From G963665005 sp963665005 (GTDB lineage: Bacteria > Bacillota > Clostridia > Christensenellales > SZUA-584), in contig CAXXTQ010000001.1 in assembly GCA_963665005.2 (NCBI GenBank), positions 1,426,001-1,490,000 on the forward strand: a DNA stretch of 64,000 nt, given 5' to 3'. How positions within the stretch are numbered: position 1 is the stretch's first letter; the number at the start of each line of letters is the position of its first letter. The position numbers and the translations under genes were made by a program. The notes beneath the pieces were generated by a model, which saw only the letters and a program-made list of their open reading frames with translations, had not been told where the DNA came from and did not search any database. Shown piece by piece: positions 51,826-61,335 of the stretch.

Positions 51826-52792
51826 ATATTTACTTAAGACAGACAACCTTTGCAAGAGTTTCCGCCTGGGTGGATTGATAATGGGCAAGAAAATAATGGC
51901 GGTGGATCACGTGAGCCTGGCATTGCCAAAGGACAAGCCGTGGATCATCAGCGTTGTTGGAGAATCAGGCAGTGGGAAGACGACACTTGCGCGGATGATA
52001 TTAGGACTGCTTGACAAGACGTCTGGCGAGATAGACATAGACGGCTGTAAGATAAAGGACTTTGAGAAAAAGGAATTCTACCGGTTTGTACAGCCAATAT
52101 TCCAGAATCCGTTCTCTGCGTTCAGTTCCAGAAAGAAGGTTGATACGTACCTGTATGAAACGGCATATAACGTGGCTGACTGCAAGAACAGGGCGGAAGC
52201 GGATGAGTTGGTCGGAAAAACGCTCAGTTCCGTTGGGTTGGAGGCAAAGCAAGTCAGGGGCAAGTATCCTAACCAGTTTTCGGGCGGGGAGTTGCAGAGG
52301 ATATCAATAGCGAGGTCGCTTATACCCGACCCGAAGATAATAATAGCAGACGAGCCGGTGGCCATGGTGGATGCATCGCTTAGGATGAACATAGTCAACC
52401 TGTTCAAGCGGCTGAGGGACGAGTATCAAGTGAGTTTTATATACGTTACGCACGACCTTTCAACGGCGTACTACGTCAGCGATTATATCGCGACGATGTA
52501 CAGGGGGAACATAATAGAGTACGGTAACGCAAGGCGTGTGCTTGACAACCCGGCGCATCCGTATACCGAGCTGCTGCTTGACTCAATACCTAAGGTAGGG
52601 CATAAGTGGAAGGAAGGCGTCGCTCTGCCCGACCTTGAAGGCAAGGAATACGCGAAGACGGCATGCCGGTTCTCTGTGAGGTGTCCGTATGCCACGGACC
52701 AGTGCAGAAAGGCGATGCCGGAGCTTGTTGATATTGAGGATGGGCACAGGGTGCTTTGCTATAAGTACTGTAACGAACAAGATAAATCATAA
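51818..52792 (+). CDS. ABC transporter ATPase, DppF/OppF type
   Basis: 324-residue partner ATPase. Walker A is G-E-S-G-S-G-K-T-T, the signature is F-S-G-G-E-L-Q-R-I-S-I-A-R-S, Walker B is I-I-I-A-D-E-P-V, and the oligo_HPY end has C-R-F-S-V-R-C-P-Y-A-T-D-Q-C. Its start overlaps the DppD-like gene by eight bases. Together with the binding protein and two permeases this makes a complete importer with two different ATPases. Confidence 0.9.
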   Translation: MPEYLLKTDNLCKSFRLGGLIMGKKIMAVDHVSLALPKDKPWIISVVGESGSGKTTLARMILGLLDKTSGEIDIDGCKIKDFEKKEFYRFVQPIFQNPFSAFSSRKKVDTYLYETAYNVADCKNRAEADELVGKTLSSVGLEAKQVRGKYPNQFSGGELQRISIARSLIPDPKIIIADEPVAMVDASLRMNIVNLFKRLRDEYQVSFIYVTHDLSTAYYVSDYIATMYRGNIIEYGNARRVLDNPAHPYTELLLDSIPKVGHKWKEGVALPDLEGKEYAKTACRFSVRCPYATDQCRKAMPELVDIEDGHRVLCYKYCNEQDKS

Positions 52793-52806
52793 AGGGAATG
52801 ATAGGT

Positions 52807-54023
52807 ATGCTGGATGGTGAATACAGAGGGAAAAGCATGAAAGACGTCGAGAAATTTACTGTTCCGACCGTCAGCTATGATGTCATTGTCGTTGGCGGAG
52901 GAATCGTCGGCGTCAGTGCGGCAGTTGCGGAAAAACGCCAGGGCATGCATTTTTTGCTCATTGAAAAAAACATCATGCTGGGCGGACTTGCGACACTGGG
53001 CAATATTGCATTTTATCTTCAACTATGCGATGGAAAGGGACAGCAAGTTGCTGGCAGCCTTGCGGAAGAATTGCTGTATGAATCGATCAGATATGGTTAC
53101 AGTGATTTGGATGATTATTGGAATAAGAAACTGGAGAAACGGCCAGAAACACGCAAGGCCTGGTATAAGATTAAATTTCCACCTCCCGAATTTGTAATAG
53201 CCCTTGATGAACTGATCGTGCGGGAAGGCATTGACCTGCTGTTCGATGCGGTATTCAGCGAGCCGGTGATGGAAGGACAAAGATGTAAAGGCATTCTAGT
53301 CGAGACCAAAATCGGCCGCAAATTCTATGAGGCATCAGCGTTTATAGATACAACGGGTGATGGAGACCTCTTTGTGCGGGTCGGGGTTGACTATGAATAT
53401 GAAAAGAACTGGCCCGTTTGCTGGGCATATTCAGTTAGCTTAGCTAGTATGAAAGATGCACTAGAGAAACAGGATGTGAAGTTTGCCGTTAAGCTCGAGA
53501 CACGGGGAGAACTGCACAGCGGCATTGAACAAAAAGACAGGGTTTATACGCTCAATGATATAAAGAGGTTTATACTCGACAGCAGGCAGATACTAAAAAA
53601 GGATATGGTATCGGATAAAAAGCAGAAAACATATGTCAGTCTTCCAGGCATGCCTCAATTGCGAACTACCCGAAGGCTTATTGGAGCTTACAATCTCACC
53701 GAAGCAGATATAAACAAGAAGTTTGACGATTCAATAGGTATTATTGGGAATTGGCGACCGACGGGGAGTGTTTGTGAGATCCCATACCGTTCTTTGATAT
53801 CACAAAAACTGGACAATATTTTTGTTGCCGGAAGATGTATTGCCGCATCAGGAGAAGCTTGGGAAATAACAAGGCCAATCCAGGCGTTGCGGTTACTGGG
53901 CAAGCGGCAGGTATTGTGGCGGAAGAGGCTGTTAATAAAGGAAAGGTTGTACAACAGTTAGATGTTTCAGAAAAACAGCAAGTTATTGGAAAGACAAAGG
54001 GGTATATTCGTTATACGAAATAG
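52807..54023 (+). pseudogene. FAD-dependent oxidoreductase, frameshifted near the 3' end
   Basis: FAD/NAD-binding oxidoreductase (FAD_oxidored class) with the dinucleotide motif V-V-G-G-G-I-V-G-V-S-A-A-V and a G-D-G-D-L-F-V-R segment. An AAAGGG ten bases upstream favours ATG 52807 over 52798. The usual family ending E-A-W-E-x-T-R-x-N-P-x-x-x-x-T-G-Q-A-A-G is split: the first frame goes G-E-A-W-E-I-T-R then P-I-Q-A-L-R and stops at 53961, while the next frame continues N-P-G-V-A-V-T-G-Q-A-A-G-I-V-A-E-E-A to 54023. One G seems missing at 53872-53874 (AGGCC for AGGGCC). It may be a broken gene or a sequencing error. The reaction is unknown; it lies between the importer and the SDR gene. Confidence 0.8.
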
Positions 54024-54046
54024 CCGTTTAAGAAAGAAGGGATAAT

Positions 54047-54880
54047 ATGGAACAGCAGAATATGAAACCTGTACAGCTAAATGAATTAAGAAGTATTTTT
54101 GATATGCTTTCATTAAAGGGGAAAGTAGCATTTGTTACAGGAGCTGCTGGTGGAATAGGTCGTTCTACTGCTGCGGCGTTAGCGGAAGCCGGAGCAGACG
54201 TTGCATTGATGGATATCAATCAAAATGAATCAATGCTTAATGAAATTTCCTCATATATCACAAATAAACATGGGGTAAGGACAATAACGCTTACCGGAGA
54301 TGTAAGTGATGAGGGCTCGGTTCAAAATTTATATAACGAGATTATAAAGAAATTTGGTACTGTGGATATCATTCATAGCAATGCTGGAATTGCGACACCG
54401 GATGATAAGGTGGATATGGATATAGCGCTGTGGAAACGGATGTTGGATATAAACTATACCGGGATGTTTATTGTTGCACGGGAAGGCGCGAAGATTATGA
54501 AAGCGCATAAGCACGGGGGATCCATTATCTTGACGGCTTCCATGTCCGCAACTGTTATCAACAGAAGGCCTGAGAATGCACCCTATAGCATTGGTTATAC
54601 GACAACCAAAGCGGCAACAAAACAGTTGGCAAAGGTACTGGCTATGGAATTTCTGAATGATGGTATAAGGGTAAACAGTATCAGTCCCGGATATATTTGC
54701 TCAGGGATGAAAGATGGTGCGTCATTAGAAAACATACAATATAAAGCATCCTGCGTCCCAATGAAACGATTTGGCACACTTAATGAGATTATTGGAAGTG
54801 TCGTTTATTTAGCCAGCGATCTTGGAAGTTATCATACGGGCAGTGATATTTTGATTGATGGCGGATACAGCGTATGGTAA
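54047..54880 (+). CDS. Short-chain dehydrogenase/reductase (SDR)
   Basis: 277 residues. The cofactor motif is T31-G-A-A-G-G-I-G38, N-A-G follows near 110, and the catalytic Y184-x3-K188 (Y-T-T-T-K) has a Ser about 30 residues earlier. It probably oxidises or reduces a hydroxyl of the transported compound with NAD(P). GAAGGGATAAT precedes ATG 54047. It is followed by a CoA-ester lyase gene; the stop overlaps that frame. Confidence 0.85.
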   Translation: MEQQNMKPVQLNELRSIFDMLSLKGKVAFVTGAAGGIGRSTAAALAEAGADVALMDINQNESMLNEISSYITNKHGVRTITLTGDVSDEGSVQNLYNEIIKKFGTVDIIHSNAGIATPDDKVDMDIALWKRMLDINYTGMFIVAREGAKIMKAHKHGGSIILTASMSATVINRRPENAPYSIGYTTTKAATKQLAKVLAMEFLNDGIRVNSISPGYICSGMKDGASLENIQYKASCVPMKRFGTLNEIIGSVVYLASDLGSYHTGSDILIDGGYSVW

Positions 54881-54909
54881 AAAGTTTTTTTCATAAAGAA
54901 AGAGGAGAG

Positions 54910-55779
54910 ATGCAAAACATATTTTATATACGATCCATGCTCTATGTGCCGGGAGATAAGGAAAACATGGTGAAAAAAGCATATTCCCTTCCGTGCGATG
55001 CGGTTATTTTTGATCTGGAGGACGCGGTAAGCCCTTTAAACAAGAAAATGGCTCGGGATATGTTAGCTGAAAAGTTGCGCGAATCAAAGCCCAAGAATTT
55101 ATTCATCCGGATCAATAGTGTTGAAACGGGATACTTTAATAAAGATTTGCAGGTTGCTATATCGCTTGGAGTGGACGGAATCATTATACCAAAATCCAAT
55201 GCGGATGCCATTAGAAGAGCGGAGAAGGAAATGGTCCGTATTGAACAGGAAGAAAGAAAACCAGAAATTAAAATTATACCACTTATTGAAACCGCTTTTG
55301 GCGTTCAGTATTTAGCGGAAACGCTTAGCGCGTCGTCGAGAATCATCGCGGCACAATTTGGGGCGGAGGATTTGACAAAGGATTTGGGTATTGCACGTAC
55401 GAGAGAGGGCAATGAAATATGGTATGCGAGGAATCGTTTCGTATATGCCTGCCGCTCGCTCGGGAAAGGTGCAATTGATACGCCATGTACGGATATAAAA
55501 GACTTGGATGCTCTTCGGTCTGATACTCTTTTGGCAAAGAAAATTGGTATGACGGCTAAAACGTGCATTCATCCATCACATATTGAAATTATTAATAGCA
55601 TTTTTTCACCTAGCAAGGATGAAATATGCGCTGCAAAAAGAATAGTGGCGCACGCACAGCTTGACGAGAACAGGGGAAAAGGGGCATTTGCTGTAGACGG
55701 AAAGATGGTAGACGCACCGGTCCTTGAACGTGCAGAAAATATTTTATGCAAAGCAAAATTATACAATTTATATATTTGA
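54910..55779 (+). CDS. HpcH/CitE-family CoA-ester lyase
   Basis: 289 residues starting at ATG 54910, where the typical R-S-M-L-Y-V-P-G-D motif begins within nine residues. An ATG at 54874 overlapping the SDR stop would add 12 atypical residues. Conserved parts include C-D-A-V-I-F-D-L-E-D-A-V-S-P, F-I-R-I-N-S, I-I-P-L-I-E-T-A-F-G and F-G-A-E-D-L-T-K-D-L-G. Members of this family cleave malyl-, citramalyl- or related CoA esters into an acyl-CoA and a 2-oxoacid. Its place beside an acylating aldehyde dehydrogenase suggests that an acyl-CoA made here is linked to an aldehyde. Confidence 0.85.
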   Translation: MQNIFYIRSMLYVPGDKENMVKKAYSLPCDAVIFDLEDAVSPLNKKMARDMLAEKLRESKPKNLFIRINSVETGYFNKDLQVAISLGVDGIIIPKSNADAIRRAEKEMVRIEQEERKPEIKIIPLIETAFGVQYLAETLSASSRIIAAQFGAEDLTKDLGIARTREGNEIWYARNRFVYACRSLGKGAIDTPCTDIKDLDALRSDTLLAKKIGMTAKTCIHPSHIEIINSIFSPSKDEICAAKRIVAHAQLDENRGKGAFAVDGKMVDAPVLERAENILCKAKLYNLYI

Positions 55780-55797
55780 ACAAAGGAGATAAACACA

Positions 55798-55876
55798 ATG
55801 ATAGTAGAAAAAATGGTTTAAGGATTATTTAGAAGCAAGTGTATCACGTAGGCCTAAAATTAAGGTACATGAGTGA
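55798..55876 (+). pseudogene. Small gene remnant with good ribosome site
   Basis: AAAGGAGAT precedes ATG 55798, but the frame stops after seven codons (55819-55821). With one base skipped, the reading continues K-D-Y-L-E-A-S-V-S-R-R-P-K-I-K-V-H-E and stops at 55874-55876. This looks like the start of a lost gene. The rest of 55780-55958 holds nothing else I can support. Confidence 0.35.
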
Positions 55877-55958
55877 ACGTTATTTGTTAGGTGAATGATA
55901 GGCTAAACTCGTTGTGGATAATGGATGATAGTTAAAAAATTATGAAAGAGGTCAAAAA

Positions 55959-57344
55959 ATGGATAACGTATTATTTATTACTGAACTGATTGAAAGAGCA
56001 AGAAAAGCACAAAAGGAAATTGAGTTTTATACACAGGAACAAGTGCTTAATATTGCAAAGGCAATGGCATGGACGACTGTTCATCATGCCGAAGAATGGG
56101 CAAAACTTAATTATGAAGAAACAGGAATGGGGGATATCGCAAGCAAGATTGCAAGGATTAATAATAGGCCGCGAGGTGTTTTAAGAGATCTGCTGAATGC
56201 GAAAACGGTTGGCGTTGTAGAGGTGGACGAAGCTAAGGGGCTTGTGAAGATCGCAAAGCCTGTTGGTGTCATTGGTGCGTTAGTTCCGGTTACAGTTCCT
56301 GTAGGAGTGGTCGTTATCAAGGGAATGAACTCTATAATGGGACGCAACGCTATCATTTTTTCACCCCATCCCGCTGCAAGGAATACAACAGTTAACGTAG
56401 TAAATAAGCTCAGGGAAGTTGCCAGGGAAATGGGAGTTCCGGAAGATCTGTTTATAGTCATTGAGGAGCCCACTAAGGATATCTCTGCGGAGTTGATGAA
56501 ACAGTGTGATCTGGTTATTGCAACCGGCGGCCAACCAATGGTTAAGGCGGCATATTCCTCGGGTACTCCCGCATATGGTGTAGGCGCCGGCAACGTAGTG
56601 TCCGTCATCGACGGCACAACCGACTTGGACAAGGTTGCGGGCATGATCTGTGAAAGCCAGTTAAACGACTTGTCCTCAGGATGCTCTACAGAGAATTCAA
56701 TTGTAATACTAGACGAAGCTTACGACAAAATGATGGCGGCTTTCAAGCGTGCAGGCGGTTATCTCTGCAATGCAGAAGAAAAAAAGAAATTGCAGGATGC
56801 ATTATGGACTTTTCCTGGACATCTTAACAGCAATGTTATCATGCGCCCTGCCAAAACTATCGCGGATATTGCCTCATTTAAAATACCAAATGGAACTAAT
56901 TTTATCATGGTTGAAGAGACAGGCGCGGGTCCAGATTTCCCATTCTCAAATGAAAAGCTTTCAGTAGTCCTTGCTATATACCGTACAAAGACTTTTGGTG
57001 ATGCTATCAAAATGGTTAACCTTATTCAAAGCTTCAAGGGGGCGGGGCATTCCTGCGGTATCCATAGCAGCAACGAAGACCGCATAATGGAAGTTGCGAT
57101 GCGCACATACACTGCCCGCGTAGCTGTCAACCAGCCTCAGAACAAATCAAATGCCGGCAGTTTCAATAACGGTATGCCCTTTACCATCTCTTTGGGCTGT
57201 GGTACATGGGGTGGTAATATCACCTGTGAGAACATCACATGGAAGCATTATATTAACTATACATGGGTTGCACGTCCAATTCAGGGTTATGAGCCAACGA
57301 ATAAGGAGCTTTTTGGCAATATAATGAATATGAAAGTGCTTTAA
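55959..57344 (+). CDS. CoA-acylating aldehyde dehydrogenase
   Basis: 461 residues of the EutE/SauS-type acylating aldehyde dehydrogenase group. The catalytic Cys is near residue 242 in L-S-S-G-C-S-T-E-N-S; the nucleotide region has I-A-T-G-G and V-G-A-G-N. The C-terminus (C-G-T-W-G-G-N-I-T-C-E-N-I-T) resembles the sulfoacetaldehyde dehydrogenase group more than EutE, but this does not fix the substrate. Such enzymes interconvert an aldehyde plus CoA with an acyl-CoA. AAAGAGGTC precedes ATG 55959. It connects the lyase and transketolase genes. Confidence 0.85.
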   Translation: MDNVLFITELIERARKAQKEIEFYTQEQVLNIAKAMAWTTVHHAEEWAKLNYEETGMGDIASKIARINNRPRGVLRDLLNAKTVGVVEVDEAKGLVKIAKPVGVIGALVPVTVPVGVVVIKGMNSIMGRNAIIFSPHPAARNTTVNVVNKLREVAREMGVPEDLFIVIEEPTKDISAELMKQCDLVIATGGQPMVKAAYSSGTPAYGVGAGNVVSVIDGTTDLDKVAGMICESQLNDLSSGCSTENSIVILDEAYDKMMAAFKRAGGYLCNAEEKKKLQDALWTFPGHLNSNVIMRPAKTIADIASFKIPNGTNFIMVEETGAGPDFPFSNEKLSVVLAIYRTKTFGDAIKMVNLIQSFKGAGHSCGIHSSNEDRIMEVAMRTYTARVAVNQPQNKSNAGSFNNGMPFTISLGCGTWGGNITCENITWKHYINYTWVARPIQGYEPTNKELFGNIMNMKVL

Positions 57345-57357
57345 CGGGGGAACTAAA

Positions 57358-58182
57358 ATGTCGAAACAAATGCAGCAATACGCAAACAGAATCAGAAAAC
57401 AGCTGTTTGAAACAATATACAAAGCAGGCGGTGGTCACTTCGGGGGTACGTTGTCTATTGTTGAGATACTTACGGTTATCTATAACAAGTTTTTACGATA
57501 TGACCCGAAGGATCCCAATATGGCGACACGTGATCGATTGATCTTGGCAAAAGGTCACGGGGGCCCTGCGCTGTATGTGATACTGGCGGACAAGGAATTT
57601 TTCCCTGAAGAATGGCTTAATGGGCTTGACAAAGGCGGTGGACACCTTCCCAAGCATGTGGATCGATTAAAGGTGCCTGGCATTGATTATTCCTCCGGCC
57701 CACTTGGACAAGGCCTTTCCGTAGCGGCGGGTATCGCCGCTGCGGCAAAACTTGATGGTTCGGGTATAAAAGTCTATGTCATATTGGGTGACGGGGAATG
57801 TGATGAGGGACAGGTATGGGAAGCAGCAATGACTGCTGCTAAGTACAAACTTGATAATATTATCGTGATTGTTGACCGGAATGAATGTCAGATTGATGGA
57901 CGGACGGATGAGGTAATGGATTTGGAGCCGTTTGCGCAAAAATGGCAAGCATTTGGTTGGAGCACAATGACAATAGATGGACACGATACAGATGAAATTG
58001 AGAAGGCAATTCAATCAGCATTAAAAGAGAACGGGAAACCGTGTGTAATTATCGCAGATACGAAAAAAGGCAAGGGTGTTTCTTTCATGGAGGATAATTA
58101 TGTCTGGCATAGCGGAAGCATCAGTGAAGCTCAGTTTCAGACAGGCATAGCCGATTTGGAAGGATGTGATATGCATGATTGA
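57358..58182 (+). CDS. Transketolase-like protein, N-terminal half
   Basis: 274 residues with the TPP-binding half of a split transketolase: L-A-K-G-H-G-G-P-A-L, H-L-P-K-H-V-D and the TPP/Mg motif G-D-G-E-C-D-E-G-Q ... D-R-N-E. AACGGGGGAACT precedes ATG 57358. It overlaps its partner by eight bases. Split transketolases usually act as one enzyme. In this operon it may move a two-carbon ketol group, possibly with hydroxypyruvate as donor. Confidence 0.88.
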   Translation: MSKQMQQYANRIRKQLFETIYKAGGGHFGGTLSIVEILTVIYNKFLRYDPKDPNMATRDRLILAKGHGGPALYVILADKEFFPEEWLNGLDKGGGHLPKHVDRLKVPGIDYSSGPLGQGLSVAAGIAAAAKLDGSGIKVYVILGDGECDEGQVWEAAMTAAKYKLDNIIVIVDRNECQIDGRTDEVMDLEPFAQKWQAFGWSTMTIDGHDTDEIEKAIQSALKENGKPCVIIADTKKGKGVSFMEDNYVWHSGSISEAQFQTGIADLEGCDMHD

Positions 58183-59119
58183 TTACGGAAACAAGTGTGA
58201 TGCGAAATCAATATACGGTGATGCGTTGGTTTCTATCGGAGAGCGGAACGAAAATGTGGTGGTAGTCGAAGCGGATCTTATGAAAGCGTCCGGCAGCGAG
58301 GCTTTTAAAAAAAGATTCCCGAAAAGGCATTTTAACGTAGGCGTAGCGGAACAAGATCTTTTAGGCTTCGCTGCAGGGCTCGCCGCGATGGGTAAAATTC
58401 CATTTGCGTCTTCATTTGCATGCTTTATATCGCAAAGAGCATGTGACCAGGCGGTTAACTCTGTTGCTTATAACAAGTATAACGTTAAAATGATTGGAAG
58501 CTATGCAGGATTGACGAGCGAAAAAAATGGCGGCACACATATTTCAGTGGAAGATCTCGCAATTTTCAGAAGTATGCCAAATGTTATCGTAGCCGATCCC
58601 GCGGATGCCGTCGAATTTGTAAAAATGCTCGAATTTGCGCTGCGTTACGAAGGCCCTGTATATATACGGGAAAACAAAGGAGAATTCCCTGTAATTTTCG
58701 ATAATGAATATCAAGTAACTCCAGGAACTTCGGTTGTATTAAGGGGCGGAAAAGATATTGGTTTGATTACGACGGGTATCGCTACACAGGAAGGCATTAA
58801 GGCGTGTGAGTTACTGGAGGCAGAAGGTATTTCGGTACGTCATGTACATATGCCGTTTATTAAGCCAATTGATAAATTTGAGATAATAAAAACAGCCCGG
58901 ATAACAAAAAGGCTTGTTACAGTAGAGAACCACTCGATTTATGGTGGGTTGGGGAGCGCTGTCGCTGAAACACTATGTGAAGAATTCCCATCGATTTTAA
59001 CAAGGCTTGGGATGCAGGATTGCTTTGGCGAAACGGCTAAACTCGATTATCTGATAAAAAAATTCGGCATAGATGCATCAGGCATTGCAACACATATACA
59101 TAAGGTTATAGGTCAATGA
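58175..59119 (+). CDS. Transketolase-like protein, C-terminal half
   Basis: 314 residues if started at ATG 58175, with AAGGA upstream; a GTG at 58166 would add three residues. It has the pyrimidine-binding half with F-N-V-G-V-A-E-Q-D-L-L-G, in which the Glu activates TPP, and a transketolase C-terminal domain. ATGA overlap is seen at its 3' end. It needs the N-terminal-half protein encoded just before it. Confidence 0.88.
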   Translation: MIDYGNKCDAKSIYGDALVSIGERNENVVVVEADLMKASGSEAFKKRFPKRHFNVGVAEQDLLGFAAGLAAMGKIPFASSFACFISQRACDQAVNSVAYNKYNVKMIGSYAGLTSEKNGGTHISVEDLAIFRSMPNVIVADPADAVEFVKMLEFALRYEGPVYIRENKGEFPVIFDNEYQVTPGTSVVLRGGKDIGLITTGIATQEGIKACELLEAEGISVRHVHMPFIKPIDKFEIIKTARITKRLVTVENHSIYGGLGSAVAETLCEEFPSILTRLGMQDCFGETAKLDYLIKKFGIDASGIATHIHKVIGQ

Positions 59120-59130
59120 GGAGTAATAGT

Positions 59131-60096
59131 ATGATGAAAAAAATAGTGGTACTTGACGGGCATACGCTGAATCCTGGTGATTTGAGTTGGGATAAGTTAA
59201 AAGCGCTTGGCGAGCTTGTCGTACTTGACAGAACACCTGCTGAAAAAACAGTGGAGGGGATCGGTGATGCACAGATTGTTTATACAAACAAGACAGTGAT
59301 TTCAGAAGACGTATTTGAAAAATGTTCAAATATAGAGTTTGTTGGTGTACTCGCGACAGGATATAACGTAGTAGACATTGAGGCTGCGAAAAAACACGGC
59401 GCTGTTGTTACAAACATTCCTACCTACGGTACTACTGCTGTCTCGCAAATGGCTATTGCACTATTACTTGAAATATGTCATCACGCAGGAGCCCATTGTG
59501 AATCGGTTAAACAAGGGAAGTGGGCATCCTGTGCGGATTTCTGTTACTGGGAATATCCATTAATAGAACTATCCGGGAAAACAATGGGGATCATCGGTAT
59601 GGGGCGTATTGGCGCTACAACGGCAGGTATTGCGAATGCCCTTGGAATGAATGTTGTCTGTTATGATTCATATGTAAATCCAGATTTGCAAGCCAAAGGA
59701 TACGAATACGTTGGGCTAGACGATTTGCTCAGCAGAGCGGATGTAATATCACTGCACTGTCCACTGTTTGATAGTACAAAAGGTATCATTAATAAAGACA
59801 ATATCAATAAAATGAAAGACGGTGTGATTATAATCAATACGTCAAGAGGGCCACTCATTGTGGAAGAGGATCTGGCTGAAGCGCTGAATAGCGGGAAAGT
59901 ACACGCGGCGGGAGTCGATGTTGTGTCGACTGAGCCAATACTTCCTGATAATCCACTGTTGAAGGCGAAAAATTGTATTATTACACCGCATATTGCATGG
60001 GCACCGAAGGAATCGCGGCAGCGGCTGATGGATATCGCTATTGACAATCTAAAAAAATATTTAAACGGTAAAACAGTTAATACGGTAAATCTATAA
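59131..60096 (+). CDS. D-2-hydroxyacid dehydrogenase (hydroxypyruvate/glycerate type)
   Basis: 321 residues. GAGGAG at 59118-59123 supports ATG 59131 over an earlier ATG at 59116. The NAD domain has G-M-G-R-I-G, and the catalytic Arg (N-T-S-R-G-P-L), Glu and His (T-P-H-I-A-W) of the family are all present. The next gene is a glycerate kinase, which makes hydroxypyruvate/glycerate or a close relative the most likely substrate; glyoxylate is possible. Confidence 0.88.
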   Translation: MMKKIVVLDGHTLNPGDLSWDKLKALGELVVLDRTPAEKTVEGIGDAQIVYTNKTVISEDVFEKCSNIEFVGVLATGYNVVDIEAAKKHGAVVTNIPTYGTTAVSQMAIALLLEICHHAGAHCESVKQGKWASCADFCYWEYPLIELSGKTMGIIGMGRIGATTAGIANALGMNVVCYDSYVNPDLQAKGYEYVGLDDLLSRADVISLHCPLFDSTKGIINKDNINKMKDGVIIINTSRGPLIVEEDLAEALNSGKVHAAGVDVVSTEPILPDNPLLKAKNCIITPHIAWAPKESRQRLMDIAIDNLKKYLNGKTVNTVNL

Positions 60097-60122
60097 ATAT
60101 CAACATACTTATATGAGGGATT

Positions 60123-61283
60123 ATGAAAATTATTGTAGCGCCGGATTCGTTTAAAGGAAGCGTTCCCGCGATTCAAGCGTGTGATGCCATAGAGAAGGGC
60201 ATATTGGCTGTTTTACCGGAAGCAAATATAGTTAAGTTACCAATCGCCGATGGTGGCGAAGGTACAGTAGATACTTTTATTGCCGCAACGGCAAGTAAAA
60301 AACTACAGGTAAAAGTCACAGATCCGCTTGAGGGAAAAACAGACGCCGTTTTTGCGGTGACTGAAGACAAGACCGCAATCATTGAAATGGCAGCAGCATC
60401 GGGGTTGATGTTGATTAACCCTGAAGACAGGAATCCTCTGATATCAACATCATATGGGACAGGAGAGTTGATCAAAGCGGCGCTGGATTATGGGTGCAGA
60501 AAAATTATCATTGGATTGGGCGGTAGTGCAACCAACGATGGCGGAGCCGGACTCGTTCAAGCGCTCGGGTTTTCGCTTAAGGACAAGAACGGGGAAGAGC
60601 TTGGGTTCGGTGGTATTGAACTAAGCAATCTTTGTGCAATTGATTGTACGAAATACGATAAGAGGCTGGATGAATGTGAGATTATAGCTGCTTGTGATGT
60701 GACAAATCCTCTTTGTGGGGAAACGGGTGCATCGGCAGTTTTCGGGCCGCAAAAAGGTGCGGACGCTGAAATGATAAAAAAGCTTGATGCGAGCCTGCTG
60801 CATTATTCAAAGATTATAGAAAATCAGATGGGGATAAAAGTAATAAATATGCCGGGCGCTGGAGCGGCAGGAGGTCTGGCTGCCGGTTTAATCGCATTCT
60901 GTAATGCCCGGATTGCTTCCGGTATTGAAATGATTCTAGATACCATCCAGTTTGATGAATATCTTGATTCAGCGGATCTTGTTATTACCGGCGAAGGAAG
61001 GATCGACTATCAATCCGTCTTTGGGAAAGTACCCGTTGGCGTGGCAAAAAGAGCGATGGCATATCAAGTGCCGGTGCTGGCAGTGGTTGGGGGAATCGGA
61101 GAAGGAGCAGAAGCGGTCTTTAATTATGGCATTGATTCAATTATCAGTATTATAGACAAACCCATGGCTTTGAAAGAAGCAATGGACAATGCAGCATATT
61201 TGATGAAAAATACCGCCGAAAGAACGATGAGGACGCTATTGGTAGGGATGAATCTTAAAAGGCATTATATTAAGAAACTGTGA
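60123..61283 (+). CDS. Glycerate kinase (GarK/GlxK family)
   Basis: 386 residues. It opens M-K-I-I-V-A-P-D-S-F-K-G-S, has I-A-D-G-G-E-G-T-V and G-L-G-G-S-A-T-N-D-G-G-A-G, the clear signatures of the type I glycerate kinase family. It phosphorylates D-glycerate to 2-phosphoglycerate, or sometimes 3-phosphoglycerate, feeding lower glycolysis. GAGGGATT lies upstream of ATG 60123. The pairing with the 2-hydroxyacid dehydrogenase is a strong sign of a hydroxypyruvate to phosphoglycerate route. Confidence 0.92.
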   Translation: MKIIVAPDSFKGSVPAIQACDAIEKGILAVLPEANIVKLPIADGGEGTVDTFIAATASKKLQVKVTDPLEGKTDAVFAVTEDKTAIIEMAAASGLMLINPEDRNPLISTSYGTGELIKAALDYGCRKIIIGLGGSATNDGGAGLVQALGFSLKDKNGEELGFGGIELSNLCAIDCTKYDKRLDECEIIAACDVTNPLCGETGASAVFGPQKGADAEMIKKLDASLLHYSKIIENQMGIKVINMPGAGAAGGLAAGLIAFCNARIASGIEMILDTIQFDEYLDSADLVITGEGRIDYQSVFGKVPVGVAKRAMAYQVPVLAVVGGIGEGAEAVFNYGIDSIISIIDKPMALKEAMDNAAYLMKNTAERTMRTLLVGMNLKRHYIKKL

Positions 61284-61335
61284 AAGATAAAATATTTAAG
61301 AGAAGGTAGATATAAGCAATAGAGGAAAGGGGAGA

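Noticed and set aside
51109..51888. 259-residue reverse-strand protein
   Set aside because: Antisense to the DppD-like ATPase, His/Arg-rich, composed as a GC-codon shadow.
57358..59119. Transketolase broken by frameshift
   Set aside because: Each half has its own start and ribosome site and the split falls at the usual domain border; natural split transketolases are common.
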